Assembly: GCA_019075905.1 (NCBI GenBank)
Contig: JAGXAM010000016.1
Coordinates: 1 to 64,000 of the forward strand
Direction: 5' to 3'
Origin: Hyphomicrobiales bacterium
GTDB lineage: Bacteria > Pseudomonadota > Alphaproteobacteria > Rhizobiales > Beijerinckiaceae
Length of the DNA: 64,000 bases
Shown in pieces: positions 26,605 to 37,127 of the stretch. The stretch's first letter is position 1. Each line of letters opens with the position of its first letter. The position numbers and the translations under genes are program-made. The notes below the pieces were generated by a model. The model had not been told where the DNA came from. It saw nothing but the letters and a program-made list of their open reading frames with translations, and searched no databases.

Positions 26605-27476
26605 GGCCAGGGCCCGGCGCGGCGGGCCAGCATCAGCGCGCCTTCGAGCGGATCGGCCAGCGGCGCAACGAAATGGTCGAGGAAGGCCGGTGCCGCAAAG
26701 GCCTGCAGTTCGGCGGCCAGCCCGCCAATCAGGCTGATGCGCGCGACGCCGCGCCGGCGCAGACCCTGCGCCAATGCGGTGAGGTCGGCCAGCGCCTCGT
26801 GCACCAGACGCAGGGCGAGGCGCTCGCCCTGCCGCGCGTGGGCGAGAATTTCCGGCACCCATGCGGCATAGTCACGCGATGGCGCGGTGCGTGACCAGGC
26901 AATGCAGCGGGCGGGCTCATTTCCGAATTTCGCCAGAATTGCACGCGTGAGCGGCGTCGACCGGCGCAGGCCATCGAAAGCCAGCAGGGCCTCACCCAGC
27001 GCCTTGCGGCCCATGACCGCACCCGAGCCATGGTCGCCGAGCAGGAAGCCATGGCCGCCGAGGCCAAGCCGGGTGCCATCCAGCAGCGCAAAGGCTGCCG
27101 AGCCGGTGCCGCAAATGACGACGCCGCCATCGGAGCCGCCATGGGCACCGAGGCAGGCGATCAGGCCATCGCTGTCAACAAGGGTCCGCGCAAAAGGCAG
27201 GCCGCTTTGCATCACCCGCTGCGCCACCGCCGCGGTGGTGACACCGGCAAGGCCAAGGCCGGCATGAAGCGCACCGACAGCCACATGGGCCCGGGCCGCA
27301 GCCTCGTTCGCGACCGCCGCCAGCGTGGTCAGGGCGCCCTCAAAATTCTGGTGGATATTGGCCGGCCCGCCCTGCGTCTCGGCGCAAAGGCGGCCATCAG
27401 CCGTGCGGATACGGGCGCGGCACGAGGAACCGCCGCCATCAATTCCAAGGAAGTAATCTTGTGCCACGCTGTGCAT
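26601..27476 (-). CDS. BadF/BcrA-type ATPase, probable N-acetylglucosamine kinase
   Basis: The 291-residue ASKHA-fold kinase has the phosphate-1 loop FLGIDGGGSSCRA, VICGTGSAAFALLDG (phosphate-2), and LGDHGSGAVMGRKAL. Proteins of this type beside nagA are usually GlcNAc or glucosamine kinases, giving GlcNAc-6-P for NagA. I chose the ATG at 27476; the longer frame starts with TTG. No SIS-domain deaminase (nagB) is present next to it. Confidence 0.85.
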   Translation of the reverse strand: MHSVAQDYFLGIDGGGSSCRARIRTADGRLCAETQGGPANIHQNFEGALTTLAAVANEAAARAHVAVGALHAGLGLAGVTTAAVAQRVMQSGLPFARTLVDSDGLIACLGAHGGSDGGVVICGTGSAAFALLDGTRLGLGGHGFLLGDHGSGAVMGRKALGEALLAFDGLRRSTPLTRAILAKFGNEPARCIAWSRTAPSRDYAAWVPEILAHARQGERLALRLVHEALADLTALAQGLRRRGVARISLIGGLAAELQAFAAPAFLDHFVAPLADPLEGALMLARRAGPWP

Positions 27477-27553
27477 TCTGGCTCCGGGGCACCCTTTCAA
27501 GCGCCTCGCGAATCAGGCCCGCGACGCCCGCGCCCAAGCCCCTATATCAGCCC

Positions 27554-29977
27554 TCAGGCACTCTGTCTTGCAAGGGGCATTTCGAGCGCATGGTGGGCCT
27601 CGGCATGGGCGCTGCGCAAGGAGACGGCGCCGCTGTTGCGCAGATCAATCATCATGCCGATATCTGATGCCGATACCGGGGCACTAAAGAGATAGCCCTG
27701 CGCCTCGTCACAGCCGTGTTCCGCCAGCAATTGCAATTGCTCACGGGTTTCAACCCCTTCACCCACCGTCGCGACACCAAGGTTTTCCGCCAGGGTGGTG
27801 ATGGCCCGGACAATTGTGGCGGCGACATATTGATGCGGCATCTTGCGCACGAAGGATTGATCTATCTTGATGGTATCAATCGAAAAATCTGACAAATAGG
27901 CCAGAGACGAATAGCCCGTACCGAAATCATCGAGCGAAATGCGCACGCCGCTCTGGCGCAGTTTCTGGAAGATGGCCACGGTGCGGGCCTGATCCTTGAC
28001 CAGAACCGATTCGGTGATTTCAACTTCGAGCCGCCGTGCCGGCAGGCCGGTGGCCGCCAGCACGCTTTCGATATGCGCGACAAAGCCCAGATTGCGGAAT
28101 TGCACCGTCGAGACATTGATGGCGATGCGCACCGAGTCGGGCCAGTACATGGCCTCTCGGCAAGCGGCCTCGGTGATCCAGTTGCCGAGATCCATGATGA
28201 TGCCGGATTCTTCAGCCAGCGGGATGAAATCCGAGGGCGGGATATTGCCACGCTCCGGGTGTTTCCAGCGCACCAGCGCCTCGCAGGCTACCACGCGGCC
28301 GTTCGAGAGATCGATGATCGGCTGGTAGACGAGGCTGATTTGCGGCGTGCCGACGGCGTTGCGCAAATCCATTTCCAGCTGGCGCCGGTTCTGGTGCTCG
28401 GAATCCATTTCCCGGGAGAAGGCGACCACCTGGCCCTTGCCGCCGGTTTTGGCGCGGTACAGCGCCAGATCGGAATTGTGGAACAATTGCTTGAAGCTGG
28501 TGCCATCCTGCGGCGCCACGGCGAAGCCGATGCTGACACCCACTTCCACCATTTTGCCATCAATGCTGTAGGGTTCCGACAGTTTGGTGAGCACGCGCAT
28601 GGCAATGTTGTGCACCATCTCCGGCAGGGCCGCCGAGAGCACCACGGAAAATTCATCACCACCAAGGCGCGCAACGAGTTCATCGGGCCGAATATCGCGG
28701 CGCATGCGATCAGCGCATTGACGCAGCAATTCATCGCCGACGGCATGGCCGTGGCTGTCATTGACCGCCTTGAAGCCGTCGAGATCAAGGCTGAGCACCG
28801 AAAACCCGGCCGAGGATGACTTCAGCCGCGTCTCGACGACGCGCTGGAACGAAACCCTGTTGGGCAGGTTGGTGAGCGCGTCGGTCTGGATCTGGTTCGA
28901 GCTTTCGTTGCGCAAAATATCGGTGACATCACTCACGGTTCCCGAGAAGCCGGCAAACTTGCCCTCGGTGTCAAATTGCGGCTGGCCGATAATGGCCCAG
29001 CAACGCGATTCGCCGCGCAGCATCGGCGAGATGGTGCGGCGGGTGATCGGGCGCTGGTGGCGCATGCAAGAGCGAATATGGCGGACGTCGGCCGAATCAG
29101 GCATGAAAATCGGCGATGGCCGGCCGCCAGCAAAGACCGTGTTCAGCGGGGTCATTTCCAGATATTCGCGCTGGATCTTGAAAAGGTCGGCGAGGCGCTC
29201 CGACACGAAACGCAAACGGCCCTGCGCATCGGTCTGCCACTGGATCTCGGCGCTGTTTTGCTCGATTTCTTCGAGCTGGCGCTCGCGCAAGGCGCCGATG
29301 GCCCGCAGTTTGAAAATGTTGAGGCGGCTGGAGACAAACAGTTCCGAGCGCTCAGCAACAGCAAAGCCAATGATGACCGAATAGGTCAAAACGAAAAACA
29401 AGGCCGAATAATAGGCCGGATCACCGACACGCAGGATTGAGGCCACCACGGCGATCAAAATGGGTGCACCATAGCACAGCGCCGCCTGCCAGATGGTGCT
29501 GAGGGTCAGAGAACCGCCGCAAATAATGCCGGCCGCAACGCAGAGCAAAATGGTTCTTTCTTTGCCTGTAGCGTCGATAAACAGCATATAAATTGACGAC
29601 GCCCACACGATTCCCAGGATGAAGCTGAAGATTGCGATTTTATGCACAATTCTTTCAGGCAATGTCTTTTTGACAGGCTTGTAGCTTATTTTTCGCCAGT
29701 CGAGATACCATTTTGACAGCATGATGATGATGACGCAAAACCACAGGCCGAGAAAGCCATCGCGGCCATTATTCGAGAACACCCACATGAGGGCCACGGC
29801 GTTCCAGAAGTTCGCGCCGATCAGCGCCGGGGTCAGGCGCATGATGGCATTGATCCTGTCCGCCCGCAGCTCGCCCTGCTCTTCCTCGGACAATTGATCA
29901 AGGCGCGGGTCTCTGCGAGCCCTGGCGATCCGCCACAGATCAAATGTTCCCTCGCCGTCAAGCTTCTGCATCTGCAT
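27554..29977 (-). CDS. GGDEF-EAL cyclic-di-GMP signalling protein (paralogue 1)
   Basis: The 807-residue protein has an N-terminal membrane region with about five to six helices (about 45-210), a PAS-like sensor (about 235-365), a GGDEF domain with intact ARLGGDEFSVVL, and an EAL domain with intact VACEALVRWKHPERG and DDFGTGYSSLAYL. It can in principle both make and degrade c-di-GMP at the membrane. I chose the ATG at 29977; the longer frame starts with TTG. The same architecture recurs at 43495-45855. Confidence 0.93.
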   Translation of the reverse strand: MQMQKLDGEGTFDLWRIARARRDPRLDQLSEEEQGELRADRINAIMRLTPALIGANFWNAVALMWVFSNNGRDGFLGLWFCVIIIMLSKWYLDWRKISYKPVKKTLPERIVHKIAIFSFILGIVWASSIYMLFIDATGKERTILLCVAAGIICGGSLTLSTIWQAALCYGAPILIAVVASILRVGDPAYYSALFFVLTYSVIIGFAVAERSELFVSSRLNIFKLRAIGALRERQLEEIEQNSAEIQWQTDAQGRLRFVSERLADLFKIQREYLEMTPLNTVFAGGRPSPIFMPDSADVRHIRSCMRHQRPITRRTISPMLRGESRCWAIIGQPQFDTEGKFAGFSGTVSDVTDILRNESSNQIQTDALTNLPNRVSFQRVVETRLKSSSAGFSVLSLDLDGFKAVNDSHGHAVGDELLRQCADRMRRDIRPDELVARLGGDEFSVVLSAALPEMVHNIAMRVLTKLSEPYSIDGKMVEVGVSIGFAVAPQDGTSFKQLFHNSDLALYRAKTGGKGQVVAFSREMDSEHQNRRQLEMDLRNAVGTPQISLVYQPIIDLSNGRVVACEALVRWKHPERGNIPPSDFIPLAEESGIIMDLGNWITEAACREAMYWPDSVRIAINVSTVQFRNLGFVAHIESVLAATGLPARRLEVEITESVLVKDQARTVAIFQKLRQSGVRISLDDFGTGYSSLAYLSDFSIDTIKIDQSFVRKMPHQYVAATIVRAITTLAENLGVATVGEGVETREQLQLLAEHGCDEAQGYLFSAPVSASDIGMMIDLRNSGAVSLRSAHAEAHHALEMPLARQSA

Positions 29978-30165
29978 CTTCGTTTCCGATTTATGACTGA
30001 AAATCAGTAGTTTACATAAGTTCAAGAATGCTTAAGGTGCTGGAATTAACTCACCTCTTGTCCTGAATCGCCGCGAGGCTTAAGACTGGGTTACAAAACA
30101 TCCGCGGATTTACCTCGGTTGACAAATTCATCGGTTTCCGCGACACAAAGGCGTCATCACATCCC

Positions 30166-30355
30166 TGCGGAAGAGTCGGACCTTGCGCCGACGCCGAAGG
30201 CGCAACCGCCCCGGAAACGCTCAGGCAAACGGACCGCCGGGACAGACACTCTGGAAAGCGATGCGCCGCAAGGCGACATCCACCGACGGGCGTAACCTGC
30301 CATGGCCGCGAGCGGCCGGGCGGGGAAATCTCTCAGGTGCCAAGACAGAGGGGGC
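30166..30355 (+). promoter_or_regulatory. Tandem glycine riboswitch upstream of gcvT
   Basis: Two glycine aptamers lie in series ahead of gcvT. The first runs from about 30166 (tgcggaagag) through gccgaaggcgc and ggacagac/ctctggaaag near 30238-30258. The second runs through gccgcaaggcg (30268-30278), gggcgtaacc, aatctctcaggtgcc and aagacagagggg to about 30354. The sequence, spacing and position before glycine-cleavage genes fit the known glycine riboswitch. Glycine binding normally turns expression on. Confidence 0.93.
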
Positions 30356-30390
30356 GCTGACCGGAGCTTCCGGCGCGCGTCTGATTGTGA

Positions 30391-31527
30391 ATGGCCATGC
30401 CCGACTCCAACGTGTTGCAAACCACGCCCCTCAATGCCCTGCATTTGCGGCTTGGCGCCCGCATGGTGCCCTTCGCGGGCTATGACATGCCGGTGCATTA
30501 TCGCGACGGCATCCTCAAGGAGCACCTGCATACCCGCGCTGCGGCCGGCCTGTTCGATGTGTCGCACATGGGCCAGGCGCTGCTGTCGGGCCGCCATGCG
30601 CTGGCGCGGCTCGAAGCGCTGGTGCCCGGCGATTTGCAGCGCCTGAAGCCCGGCCAGATGCGCTACACACAATTGCTGAATGCGAATGCCGGCATTCTCG
30701 ATGATTTGATGGTCACCAGGCTGTCGGCGGCCGATGAGCCCGAAGACCGGTTGTTTCTGGTGGTGAATGCCGCCAACAAGGCGGCTGATTTCGCCCATAT
30801 CACGGCGCAATTGCCCGAGCTTGACCTGCTGGTGATGCGCGATCGGGCCTTGCTCGCCCTGCAGGGCCCGGCGGCAGCAGAGGTGATTGCAGGCCTGTGC
30901 GCGGCCAGCGCCAGCATGCCGTTCATGACGATGCGCCGGGAGATGCTGGACGGCGTGCCGGTCTACATATCGCGCTGTGGCTATACCGGCGAGGACGGCT
31001 TTGAAATATCGTTGGTGCCGGGAGCGGCGACCGCTTTTGCCGAGGCCCTGCTGGCCAATCCCAAGGTTGCGGCGATCGGGCTTGGCGCGCGCGATTCGCT
31101 GCGTCTGGAAGCCGGACTGTGCCTGCATGGCCATGATATTACTGCGCAAACTACCCCGCTCGAAGCCAATCTCGGCTGGTCGATCAGCCGTCGCCGCATG
31201 GAAGGTGGCGGCTTTCCCGGCGATGCCATCCTGCAGGCGCAACATGCGCAAGGCCCGCAGCGGCTGCGCGTCGGCATCAGGCCCGAAGGCCGCGCGCCGG
31301 TGCGCGAGGGCGCCATCATTGCCGACGGCGCTGGCCGCGAGATCGGCAGTGTCACTTCGGGCGGCTTCTCGCCCACGCTCAATGCCCCCATTGCCATGGG
31401 TTATGTCACCCGCGCGCACGCCGCCACCGGATCAAGGCTGCAACTGGCCTTGCGCGGCCAGATGGTGCCTGCTGAGGTTGTTGCCCTGCCCTTCGTCCCC
31501 ACCCGCTATTTCAGGAGCCCGTCATGA
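30391..31527 (+). CDS. gcvT: Glycine cleavage T-protein (aminomethyltransferase)
   Basis: The 378-residue protein has the GcvT features [49 protein letters not shown] and [15 protein letters not shown]. It releases ammonia from the aminomethyl-lipoyl H-protein and makes methylene-tetrahydrofolate. ATGs at 30391 and 30397 are close alternatives. It is the first gene of the riboswitch-controlled operon and overlaps gcvH by four bases. Confidence 0.97.
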   Translation: MAMPDSNVLQTTPLNALHLRLGARMVPFAGYDMPVHYRDGILKEHLHTRAAAGLFDVSHMGQALLSGRHALARLEALVPGDLQRLKPGQMRYTQLLNANAGILDDLMVTRLSAADEPEDRLFLVVNAANKAADFAHITAQLPELDLLVMRDRALLALQGPAAAEVIAGLCAASASMPFMTMRREMLDGVPVYISRCGYTGEDGFEISLVPGAATAFAEALLANPKVAAIGLGARDSLRLEAGLCLHGHDITAQTTPLEANLGWSISRRRMEGGGFPGDAILQAQHAQGPQRLRVGIRPEGRAPVREGAIIADGAGREIGSVTSGGFSPTLNAPIAMGYVTRAHAATGSRLQLALRGQMVPAEVVALPFVPTRYFRSPS

Positions 31528-31901
31528 CCACCGTCTATTTTACCAAAGACCACGAATATATCAGCGTTGACGGTGACATCGGCACCATCGGCATCACCGA
31601 TCACGCGCAGCAGGCGCTGGGTGATGTGGTGTTCGTCGAACTTCCCAAAACCGGCACAAAGGTGGCGCGCGGCAAGGAAGCGGCGGTGGTCGAGAGCGTC
31701 AAGGCCGCAAGTGACGTTTATGCCGCAGCGTCCGGCGAGGTGGTGGCCGTCAATGACGCGCTCGAAGGCGCACCCGGCACAATCAACGAGGATGCCGAGG
31801 GGCGCGGCTGGTTTTTCAAGGTGAAAATCGCCGACAAGGCCGAACTCGCCGGGCTGATGGACGCCGCCGCCTATGAAGCCTTTCTGAAGACCCTGGACTG
31901 A
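31524..31901 (+). CDS. gcvH: Glycine cleavage H-protein
   Basis: The 125-residue lipoyl carrier has the lipoylation lysine in [15 protein letters not shown] (Lys60) and the usual ends ([27 protein letters not shown]). It shuttles the aminomethyl group between P, T and L proteins. It is coupled to gcvT by an ATGA overlap and followed seven bases later by gcvPA. Confidence 0.97.
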   Translation: MTTVYFTKDHEYISVDGDIGTIGITDHAQQALGDVVFVELPKTGTKVARGKEAAVVESVKAASDVYAAASGEVVAVNDALEGAPGTINEDAEGRGWFFKVKIADKAELAGLMDAAAYEAFLKTLD

Positions 31902-31908
31902 TCTCGCC

Positions 31909-33255
31909 ATGCGCTACCTGCCCCACACGTCCGAGGAGCGTGCCGCCATGCTGGCGCGGATCGGCGTTGCCTCGCTCGACGAGCTTTTCGCCGATATTCC
32001 CGCCGCACAGCGCCTCGAAGGGCTGCTTGATCTGCCGCATGGCGCCAGTGAAATGGCGGTCGAGCGCCAGCTTGGTGCCCTTGCGCAACGCAACGTGGCC
32101 TCGGGGTCTGTGCCGTTTTTCTGCGGCGCCGGGGCCTATCGGCATCATGTGCCGGCTAGTGTCGATCACCTGATCCAGCGCTCCGAATTCCTGACCAGCT
32201 ATACGCCCTATCAGCCGGAGATCACGCAAGGCACGCTGCAATATCTGTTTGAATTCCAGACGCAGGTGGCAGCGCTCACCGGCATGGAAGTGGCCAATGC
32301 CTCGATGTATGACGGCTCGACCGCCGCTGCCGAGGCGGTGCTGATGGCGCACCGGCTGACCAAACGCCACAAGGCGGTGCTTTCGGGCGGCCTGCATCCC
32401 CATTATGCCGAAACCATCCGCACGCTGAGCCACATGGCCGGGGCGGATGCCCGGCTGCTGCCCGCAGATCCGCAGGCCGATGAAGACATTATGGCGCAGA
32501 TCGATGCCGAGACCTCCTGCGTTGTCGTGCAAAGCCCGGATGTGTTCGGCAATTTGCGGGACCTGCGGGCGATTGCGGCCCGCGCCCATGCGCAGGGCGC
32601 GCTGCTGATTGCCGTCTTCACCGAGGTGATGGCGCTGGGGCTGATCGAGCCGCCCGGGGCGATGGGTGCCGATATTGTGGCGGGCGAAGGCCAATCTATC
32701 GGCAATGGCCTGAATTTCGGTGGCCCCTATGTCGGCCTGATGGCAACCCGGCAAAATTTCGTGCGGCAAATGCCGGGGCGCCTGTGCGGCGAGACCGTGG
32801 ATGCCGAGGGACGGCGCGGTTTCGTGCTGACGCTTTCCACCCGTGAGCAGCACATCCGCCGCGACAAGGCGACCTCGAATATCTGCACCAATTCCGGCCT
32901 GTGTGCGCTGGCTTTCACCATCCATATGAGCCTGCTCGGAGCGAAGGGGCTGCGCCAGGTAGCGCTGGTCAACCATGCCAGGGCCGTGGCGCTGGCGAAA
33001 AAGCTCGGTGCCCTTGCCGGGGTCGAGGTCATCAACCAGAGCTTCTTCAATGAATTTGCGGTGCGTGTCGCGGGCGATGCGCGGGTCCTGGTCGAGCGGC
33101 TCGCCACGGCGGGCGTTCTGGCGGGTGTGCCCTATGCGCGGCTGGCGCCGCAGGCCGGGCTTGATGATATCTTGCTGATTGCCGTGACTGAAACCTCGAG
33201 CGACGACGATGCGGATGCGCTCGTCGCCGCGCTTGCCGGAGCCCTCCCATGCTGA
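31909..33255 (+). CDS. gcvPA: Glycine dehydrogenase (decarboxylating) subunit 1
   Basis: The 448-residue protein matches the N-terminal half of P-protein: [57 protein letters not shown], and [19 protein letters not shown]. With GcvPB it forms the split-type PLP-dependent glycine decarboxylase. It overlaps gcvPB by seven bases. Confidence 0.96.
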   Translation: MRYLPHTSEERAAMLARIGVASLDELFADIPAAQRLEGLLDLPHGASEMAVERQLGALAQRNVASGSVPFFCGAGAYRHHVPASVDHLIQRSEFLTSYTPYQPEITQGTLQYLFEFQTQVAALTGMEVANASMYDGSTAAAEAVLMAHRLTKRHKAVLSGGLHPHYAETIRTLSHMAGADARLLPADPQADEDIMAQIDAETSCVVVQSPDVFGNLRDLRAIAARAHAQGALLIAVFTEVMALGLIEPPGAMGADIVAGEGQSIGNGLNFGGPYVGLMATRQNFVRQMPGRLCGETVDAEGRRGFVLTLSTREQHIRRDKATSNICTNSGLCALAFTIHMSLLGAKGLRQVALVNHARAVALAKKLGALAGVEVINQSFFNEFAVRVAGDARVLVERLATAGVLAGVPYARLAPQAGLDDILLIAVTETSSDDDADALVAALAGALPC

Positions 33256-34805
33256 ACAATCAAGGCCGGCCGACGCAGCCGGAAAAGGCCAGCGCCGGCC
33301 ACAGGACTTTCACCGGCAACCGCGGCCTGCAGATGGAAGAGGCGCTGATTTTCGAGACCGGGCGCCTCGATGTCACCGGTGTGGATTGCGAGGTGCCGGC
33401 ACCCTTCGGCGCGCGCCTCGGCGGGCTGGAGCGGCGTGCGGCGCTCGATCTGCCGGGCCTGAGCGAACCTGAGGCGATGCGCCACTATGTGCGCCTGAGC
33501 CAGAAGAATTATTCCATCGATGCCGGGCTTTACCCGCTCGGCTCCTGCACCATGAAGCATAATCCGCGCCTCAATGAAAAAATGGCGCGCCTGCCGGGCT
33601 TTTCGGATATTCACCCACTGCAGCCGCAAAGCACGGTGCAGGGCGCGCTGGCGCTGCTGGCAGAACTCGGCCATTGGCTCACCACCATGACTGGCATGGC
33701 GGCGGTGTCGCTGGTGCCCAAGGCCGGAGCGCATGGCGAGCTTTGCGGCATGATGGCGATCAAGGCGGCGATTGCCGCGCGCGGTGAGGCGGCGACGCGT
33801 CGCATCGTGCTGGTGCCGGACTCGGCGCATGGCACCAATCCTGCCACGGCGGCGCTGATCGGCTTTGAGGTGCGCGCCGTGCCGGCCCGCGCCGATGGCA
33901 CTGTCGATCCTGCCGCCGTCGGCGCGCTGATGGGGCCAGATGTGGCGGCGATCATGCTGACCAATCCCAATACCTGCGGCATTTTCGAGCGCGATATTGT
34001 TGCCATTGCCGAAATCATTCATGCCGGCGGCGGCTATTTTTATTGCGACGGTGCCAATTTCAACGCCATTGTCGGCAAGACCCGCACCGGCGATCTTGGC
34101 GTCGATGCCATGCATATCAATCTGCACAAGACCTTCTCGACACCGCATGGCGGCGGTGGCCCCGGCTCCGGCCCGGTCGTGCTGTCGGCGCGGCTCGCGG
34201 CCTTTGCACCGGTGCCGTTCGTGCGGGCGGGCGCGACGGGGCTCGAACTGGTGGAACATGCGGAAGGCCAAAGCTTTGGCCGCATGAGCGCCTTCCATGG
34301 CCAGATGGGCATGTTCGTGCGGGCGCTGGCCTATATGCTGTCGCATGGTGCCGACGGCTTGCGCCAGGCCTCGGAAGATGCGGTGCTCAATGCCAATTAC
34401 GTGCGCGCCGCGCTCAATGATGTCATGTCCTCGCCGTTCGGTGCACGGCCCTGCATGCATGAGGCGCTGTTCGATGATGAATGGCTTAAGGGCACCGGCA
34501 TCACCACGCTGGATTTTGCCAAGGCGATGATCGACGAGGGTTATCACCCGATGACCATGTATTTCCCGCTGGTGGTACATGGCGCGATGCTGATCGAGCC
34601 GACCGAAAGTGAATCGCTGGCCTCGCTCGACCTGTTCATCATGACGCTGCGCGACCTCGCCTTCAGCGCCAAACGCGGCGAGAGCGAGCGCTTTACCGGC
34701 GCGCCGCATCTGGCGCCGCGTCGCCGCCTCGACGAGACCCGCGCCGCCCGCGCCCCGAAACTGCGCTGGACGCCGCCCGTTCCGGTAGCCGAAGCGGCGG
34801 AATAG
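33249..34805 (+). CDS. gcvPB: Glycine dehydrogenase (decarboxylating) subunit 2
   Basis: The 518-residue protein is the C-terminal half of P-protein and carries the PLP lysine in [36 protein letters not shown] and the [12 protein letters not shown] segment are also typical. It decarboxylates glycine and loads the aminomethyl group onto GcvH. It ends the operon two bases before the converging GST gene. Confidence 0.96.
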   Translation: MLNNQGRPTQPEKASAGHRTFTGNRGLQMEEALIFETGRLDVTGVDCEVPAPFGARLGGLERRAALDLPGLSEPEAMRHYVRLSQKNYSIDAGLYPLGSCTMKHNPRLNEKMARLPGFSDIHPLQPQSTVQGALALLAELGHWLTTMTGMAAVSLVPKAGAHGELCGMMAIKAAIAARGEAATRRIVLVPDSAHGTNPATAALIGFEVRAVPARADGTVDPAAVGALMGPDVAAIMLTNPNTCGIFERDIVAIAEIIHAGGGYFYCDGANFNAIVGKTRTGDLGVDAMHINLHKTFSTPHGGGGPGSGPVVLSARLAAFAPVPFVRAGATGLELVEHAEGQSFGRMSAFHGQMGMFVRALAYMLSHGADGLRQASEDAVLNANYVRAALNDVMSSPFGARPCMHEALFDDEWLKGTGITTLDFAKAMIDEGYHPMTMYFPLVVHGAMLIEPTESESLASLDLFIMTLRDLAFSAKRGESERFTGAPHLAPRRRLDETRAARAPKLRWTPPVPVAEAAE

Positions 34806-34807
34806 CG

Positions 34808-35470
34808 TCAGGCATAGGCGTAGGGCCCGCCCCTGACGAGCGCGCGCTGGTAGGCGGGGCGGGCGTGGATTTTGGCAAGAAACGCCAGAATATGCGGCTT
34901 TGCGGCAAAAGCGCGGGCGCGGCTGGCACCCGCTTCCAGCGGAAAACTCATCATCACATCGGCGGCGGTAAATTCGCCGCCCGCGAACCAGCCGGTCGCC
35001 GCCAGTTCGCTCTCGATGAACGAGAAATGGTCTTTCAGCTGCGGGTTGACGAAGCCGGTCTGGGCCCTGCCGGTGATGGAGCCGACCAGGCCGCGCATCA
35101 GGGCTGGCGCCCGCCTCGGCATGGTCGAGAACACCAGGGTCATCAGCAAGGGGGTCATGGCTGAGCCCTCGGCATAATGCAGCCAGAAGGTGAAGGCCCG
35201 CGCCGCCGCACTGCCTGCCGCCGGGCGCAATTTGCCTCCGGCCTTGTCGCACAGATATTCGACGATGGCGCCGGTCTCGGCAAGGGTGATGCCGTCATCG
35301 GTCACCACCGGCGATTTTCCCAGAGGATGGATGGCGCGCAGCGACGGCGGCGCCAGCATGGTTTGCGGATCGCGCTTGTAGAGCACGATCTCATAAGGCA
35401 ATTCCAGTTCTTCCAGCAGCCAGAGCACCCGCTGCGAGCGCGAATTTTCAAGATGGTGCACGGTGAGCAT
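34808..35470 (-). CDS. Glutathione S-transferase family protein
   Basis: The 220-residue protein has an N-terminal thioredoxin-like domain (LTVHHLENSRSQRVLWLLEELELPYE; NPLGKSPVV-like IHPLGKSPVVTDDG; AETGAIVEYLCD) and a helical C-terminal domain with FAGGEFTAADVMMSFPLEA. It should conjugate or reduce electrophiles with glutathione. The start at 35470 is preceded by an AAGGAAGGGA stretch. The longer frame to 35500 lacks such a site. Confidence 0.9.
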   Translation of the reverse strand: MLTVHHLENSRSQRVLWLLEELELPYEIVLYKRDPQTMLAPPSLRAIHPLGKSPVVTDDGITLAETGAIVEYLCDKAGGKLRPAAGSAAARAFTFWLHYAEGSAMTPLLMTLVFSTMPRRAPALMRGLVGSITGRAQTGFVNPQLKDHFSFIESELAATGWFAGGEFTAADVMMSFPLEAGASRARAFAAKPHILAFLAKIHARPAYQRALVRGGPYAYA

Positions 35471-35668
35471 GGCGGGTTCCCTTCCTTGATATTGTCCCAC
35501 GATATGGCGCGCGGATGCATGAGCTCAAGACCTGACCATGTCCACGGTCTCGTGAGATCAAGGTGGCAACCCGCGCTGCATTTTTTGCATCCCGTCACGG
35601 CTCTTTGAGTGTTCGCCAATCCGCTGATGGATTGATGGGCCTCAGTCCAGCGGCAAAGAAATCCCCAG

Positions 35669-35769
35669 CCCCCTTGGTTGCTTCGCTTGCGCTCGCAATG
35701 ACGGGGTTTGGCACGGCGGCTCCACCTTCCGTCATTGCGAGGAGCGAAGCGACGAAGCAACCCAGGGGG
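35669..35769. repeat. Long imperfect inverted repeat (dispersed REP-like element)
   Basis: The left arm (35669-35704, beginning cccccttggttgcttcg) and the right arm (35729-35769, containing gtcattgcgagg and gaagcaaccc) are near reverse complements separated by about 24 bases. Elements with the core gtcattgcgag...gaagcaa are widespread between genes of Rhizobiales and related bacteria. It fills the 418-base gap between the GST gene and the FAD oxidoreductase. Nothing else in that gap looks like a gene. Confidence 0.82.
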
Positions 35770-35888
35770 CTCGCCTATCTTCATCGCAGGTTTGCCTAGC
35801 CCAGATCTATCACGGAATGAATGAACACACACCTCATTTGAGCCCGGCCATTGCCGTGTTAAGCAGCTCCCTTCTGGAGAACATTCCC

Positions 35889-37097
35889 ATGAACGACGTC
35901 CCCAAACACGCCAGCTATGATGTTGTCATTGTCGGCGGGGCGATGATGGGCTCATCGGCGGCATGGTTCCTGAGCGACAACAAGGATTTTCAGGGCCGGG
36001 TGCTGGTGATCGAAAAAGATCCAAGTTATTCCAAGGCGGCGACCTCGCACACCAACAGCTGCATCCGCCAGCAGTTCAGCGCCGCCATCAATGTGCGCAT
36101 TTCGCAATTTGCTGCCGATTTCCTGAAGAACCTGCGCCATTACATGGGCGATGACGACCGCGTTCCGGCTTTGGCGATCCAGAATTACGGCTATATGTAT
36201 CTGGCCGATACGCCTGCCATGGCCGCCATGCTGCGGGCCAGCCATAGCGTGCAACGCGCCGCGGGCGCGGCAACGCGGCTGATGACGCCGGACGAGATCA
36301 GGCAGGCCTATCCGTTTTACAATGTCGATGACATCGTGCTCGGCAGCATCAACCGGCAGGATGAAGGCTATTGGGACTATGCCGCGGTGTTCGACTGGTG
36401 GCGACGTTCCGGCAAGGAGCGCGGTGTCGAGACCATCGCCGATGAAGTGGTGGCCATGACCCTGAACAAGGCGGCGACCCGCGTTGAAAGCGTGACACTC
36501 AAATCCGGGGCGGTGGTCGGCTGCGGCTATGTCGTCAATGCCTCCGGCACACGCGGGGCGGTGACGGCGCGCATGGCCGGGCTGGACATTCCGCTGGAGC
36601 CGCGCAAGCGCTACACCTATATTTTTGCGGCAGCACAGCCCTTGGCCGATGAACTGCCGCTGACTGTTGATCCTTCCGGCGTGCATTTTCGTCAGGACGG
36701 CCGCCAGACCTATCTGGCCGGTGCCCATGCCGAGATCGATCCGGCGGTGGATTTCGATGATTTCAGCATGGACCAAAGCCTATGGCAGGAAAAGGTCTGG
36801 CCGGTGATTGCCGCGCGCATTCCGCAGTTTGAGGCCATCAAGGTGCTGCATGAATGGGCGGGCCATTACGACATGAATACTCTCGATCACAATGCCATTC
36901 TGGGGCCGCATACCCGCGTCAGCAACTTCATGTTTCTCAATGGCTTTTCCGGCCATGGCCTGCAACAGGCGCCAGCCATGGGGCGGGCGATTGCCGAGCT
37001 CGTCACCTATGGCGGCTTTCGCACGCTGGATCTCTCGCCCTTCAGCTATGCGCGTATTGAACGCGGCGAAGCCTTCGTGGAAACCGCGATCATCTGA
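35889..37097 (+). CDS. DAO-family FAD-dependent oxidoreductase
   Basis: The 402-residue flavoprotein has the FAD-binding start YDVVIVGGAMMGSSAAWFLS and the second FAD segment HTNSCIRQQFSAAINVRISQ. The end GHYDMNTLDHNAILGPH and FLNGFSGHGLQQAPAMGRAIAELV resembles sarcosine/dimethylglycine oxidase and related amine oxidases. It probably oxidises a secondary or N-methylated amine, but the substrate is not evident. The ATG at 35889 follows a GGAGA site; the frame is open upstream to 35817 without similarity. Confidence 0.87.
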   Translation: MNDVPKHASYDVVIVGGAMMGSSAAWFLSDNKDFQGRVLVIEKDPSYSKAATSHTNSCIRQQFSAAINVRISQFAADFLKNLRHYMGDDDRVPALAIQNYGYMYLADTPAMAAMLRASHSVQRAAGAATRLMTPDEIRQAYPFYNVDDIVLGSINRQDEGYWDYAAVFDWWRRSGKERGVETIADEVVAMTLNKAATRVESVTLKSGAVVGCGYVVNASGTRGAVTARMAGLDIPLEPRKRYTYIFAAAQPLADELPLTVDPSGVHFRQDGRQTYLAGAHAEIDPAVDFDDFSMDQSLWQEKVWPVIAARIPQFEAIKVLHEWAGHYDMNTLDHNAILGPHTRVSNFMFLNGFSGHGLQQAPAMGRAIAELVTYGGFRTLDLSPFSYARIERGEAFVETAII

Positions 37098-37127
37098 ATA
37101 TTACGTGAGGGGCGGGGCCGCGCCTCT

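Noticed and set aside
33132-35252. 706-codon minus-strand frame across gcvPA/gcvPB
   Set aside because: It is antisense to the well-supported glycine decarboxylase genes and rich in His/Arg/Gln like other shadows.
35563-35799. 78-codon frame in the GST-oxidoreductase gap
   Set aside because: It is created by the palindromic REP-like element and has no start signal.
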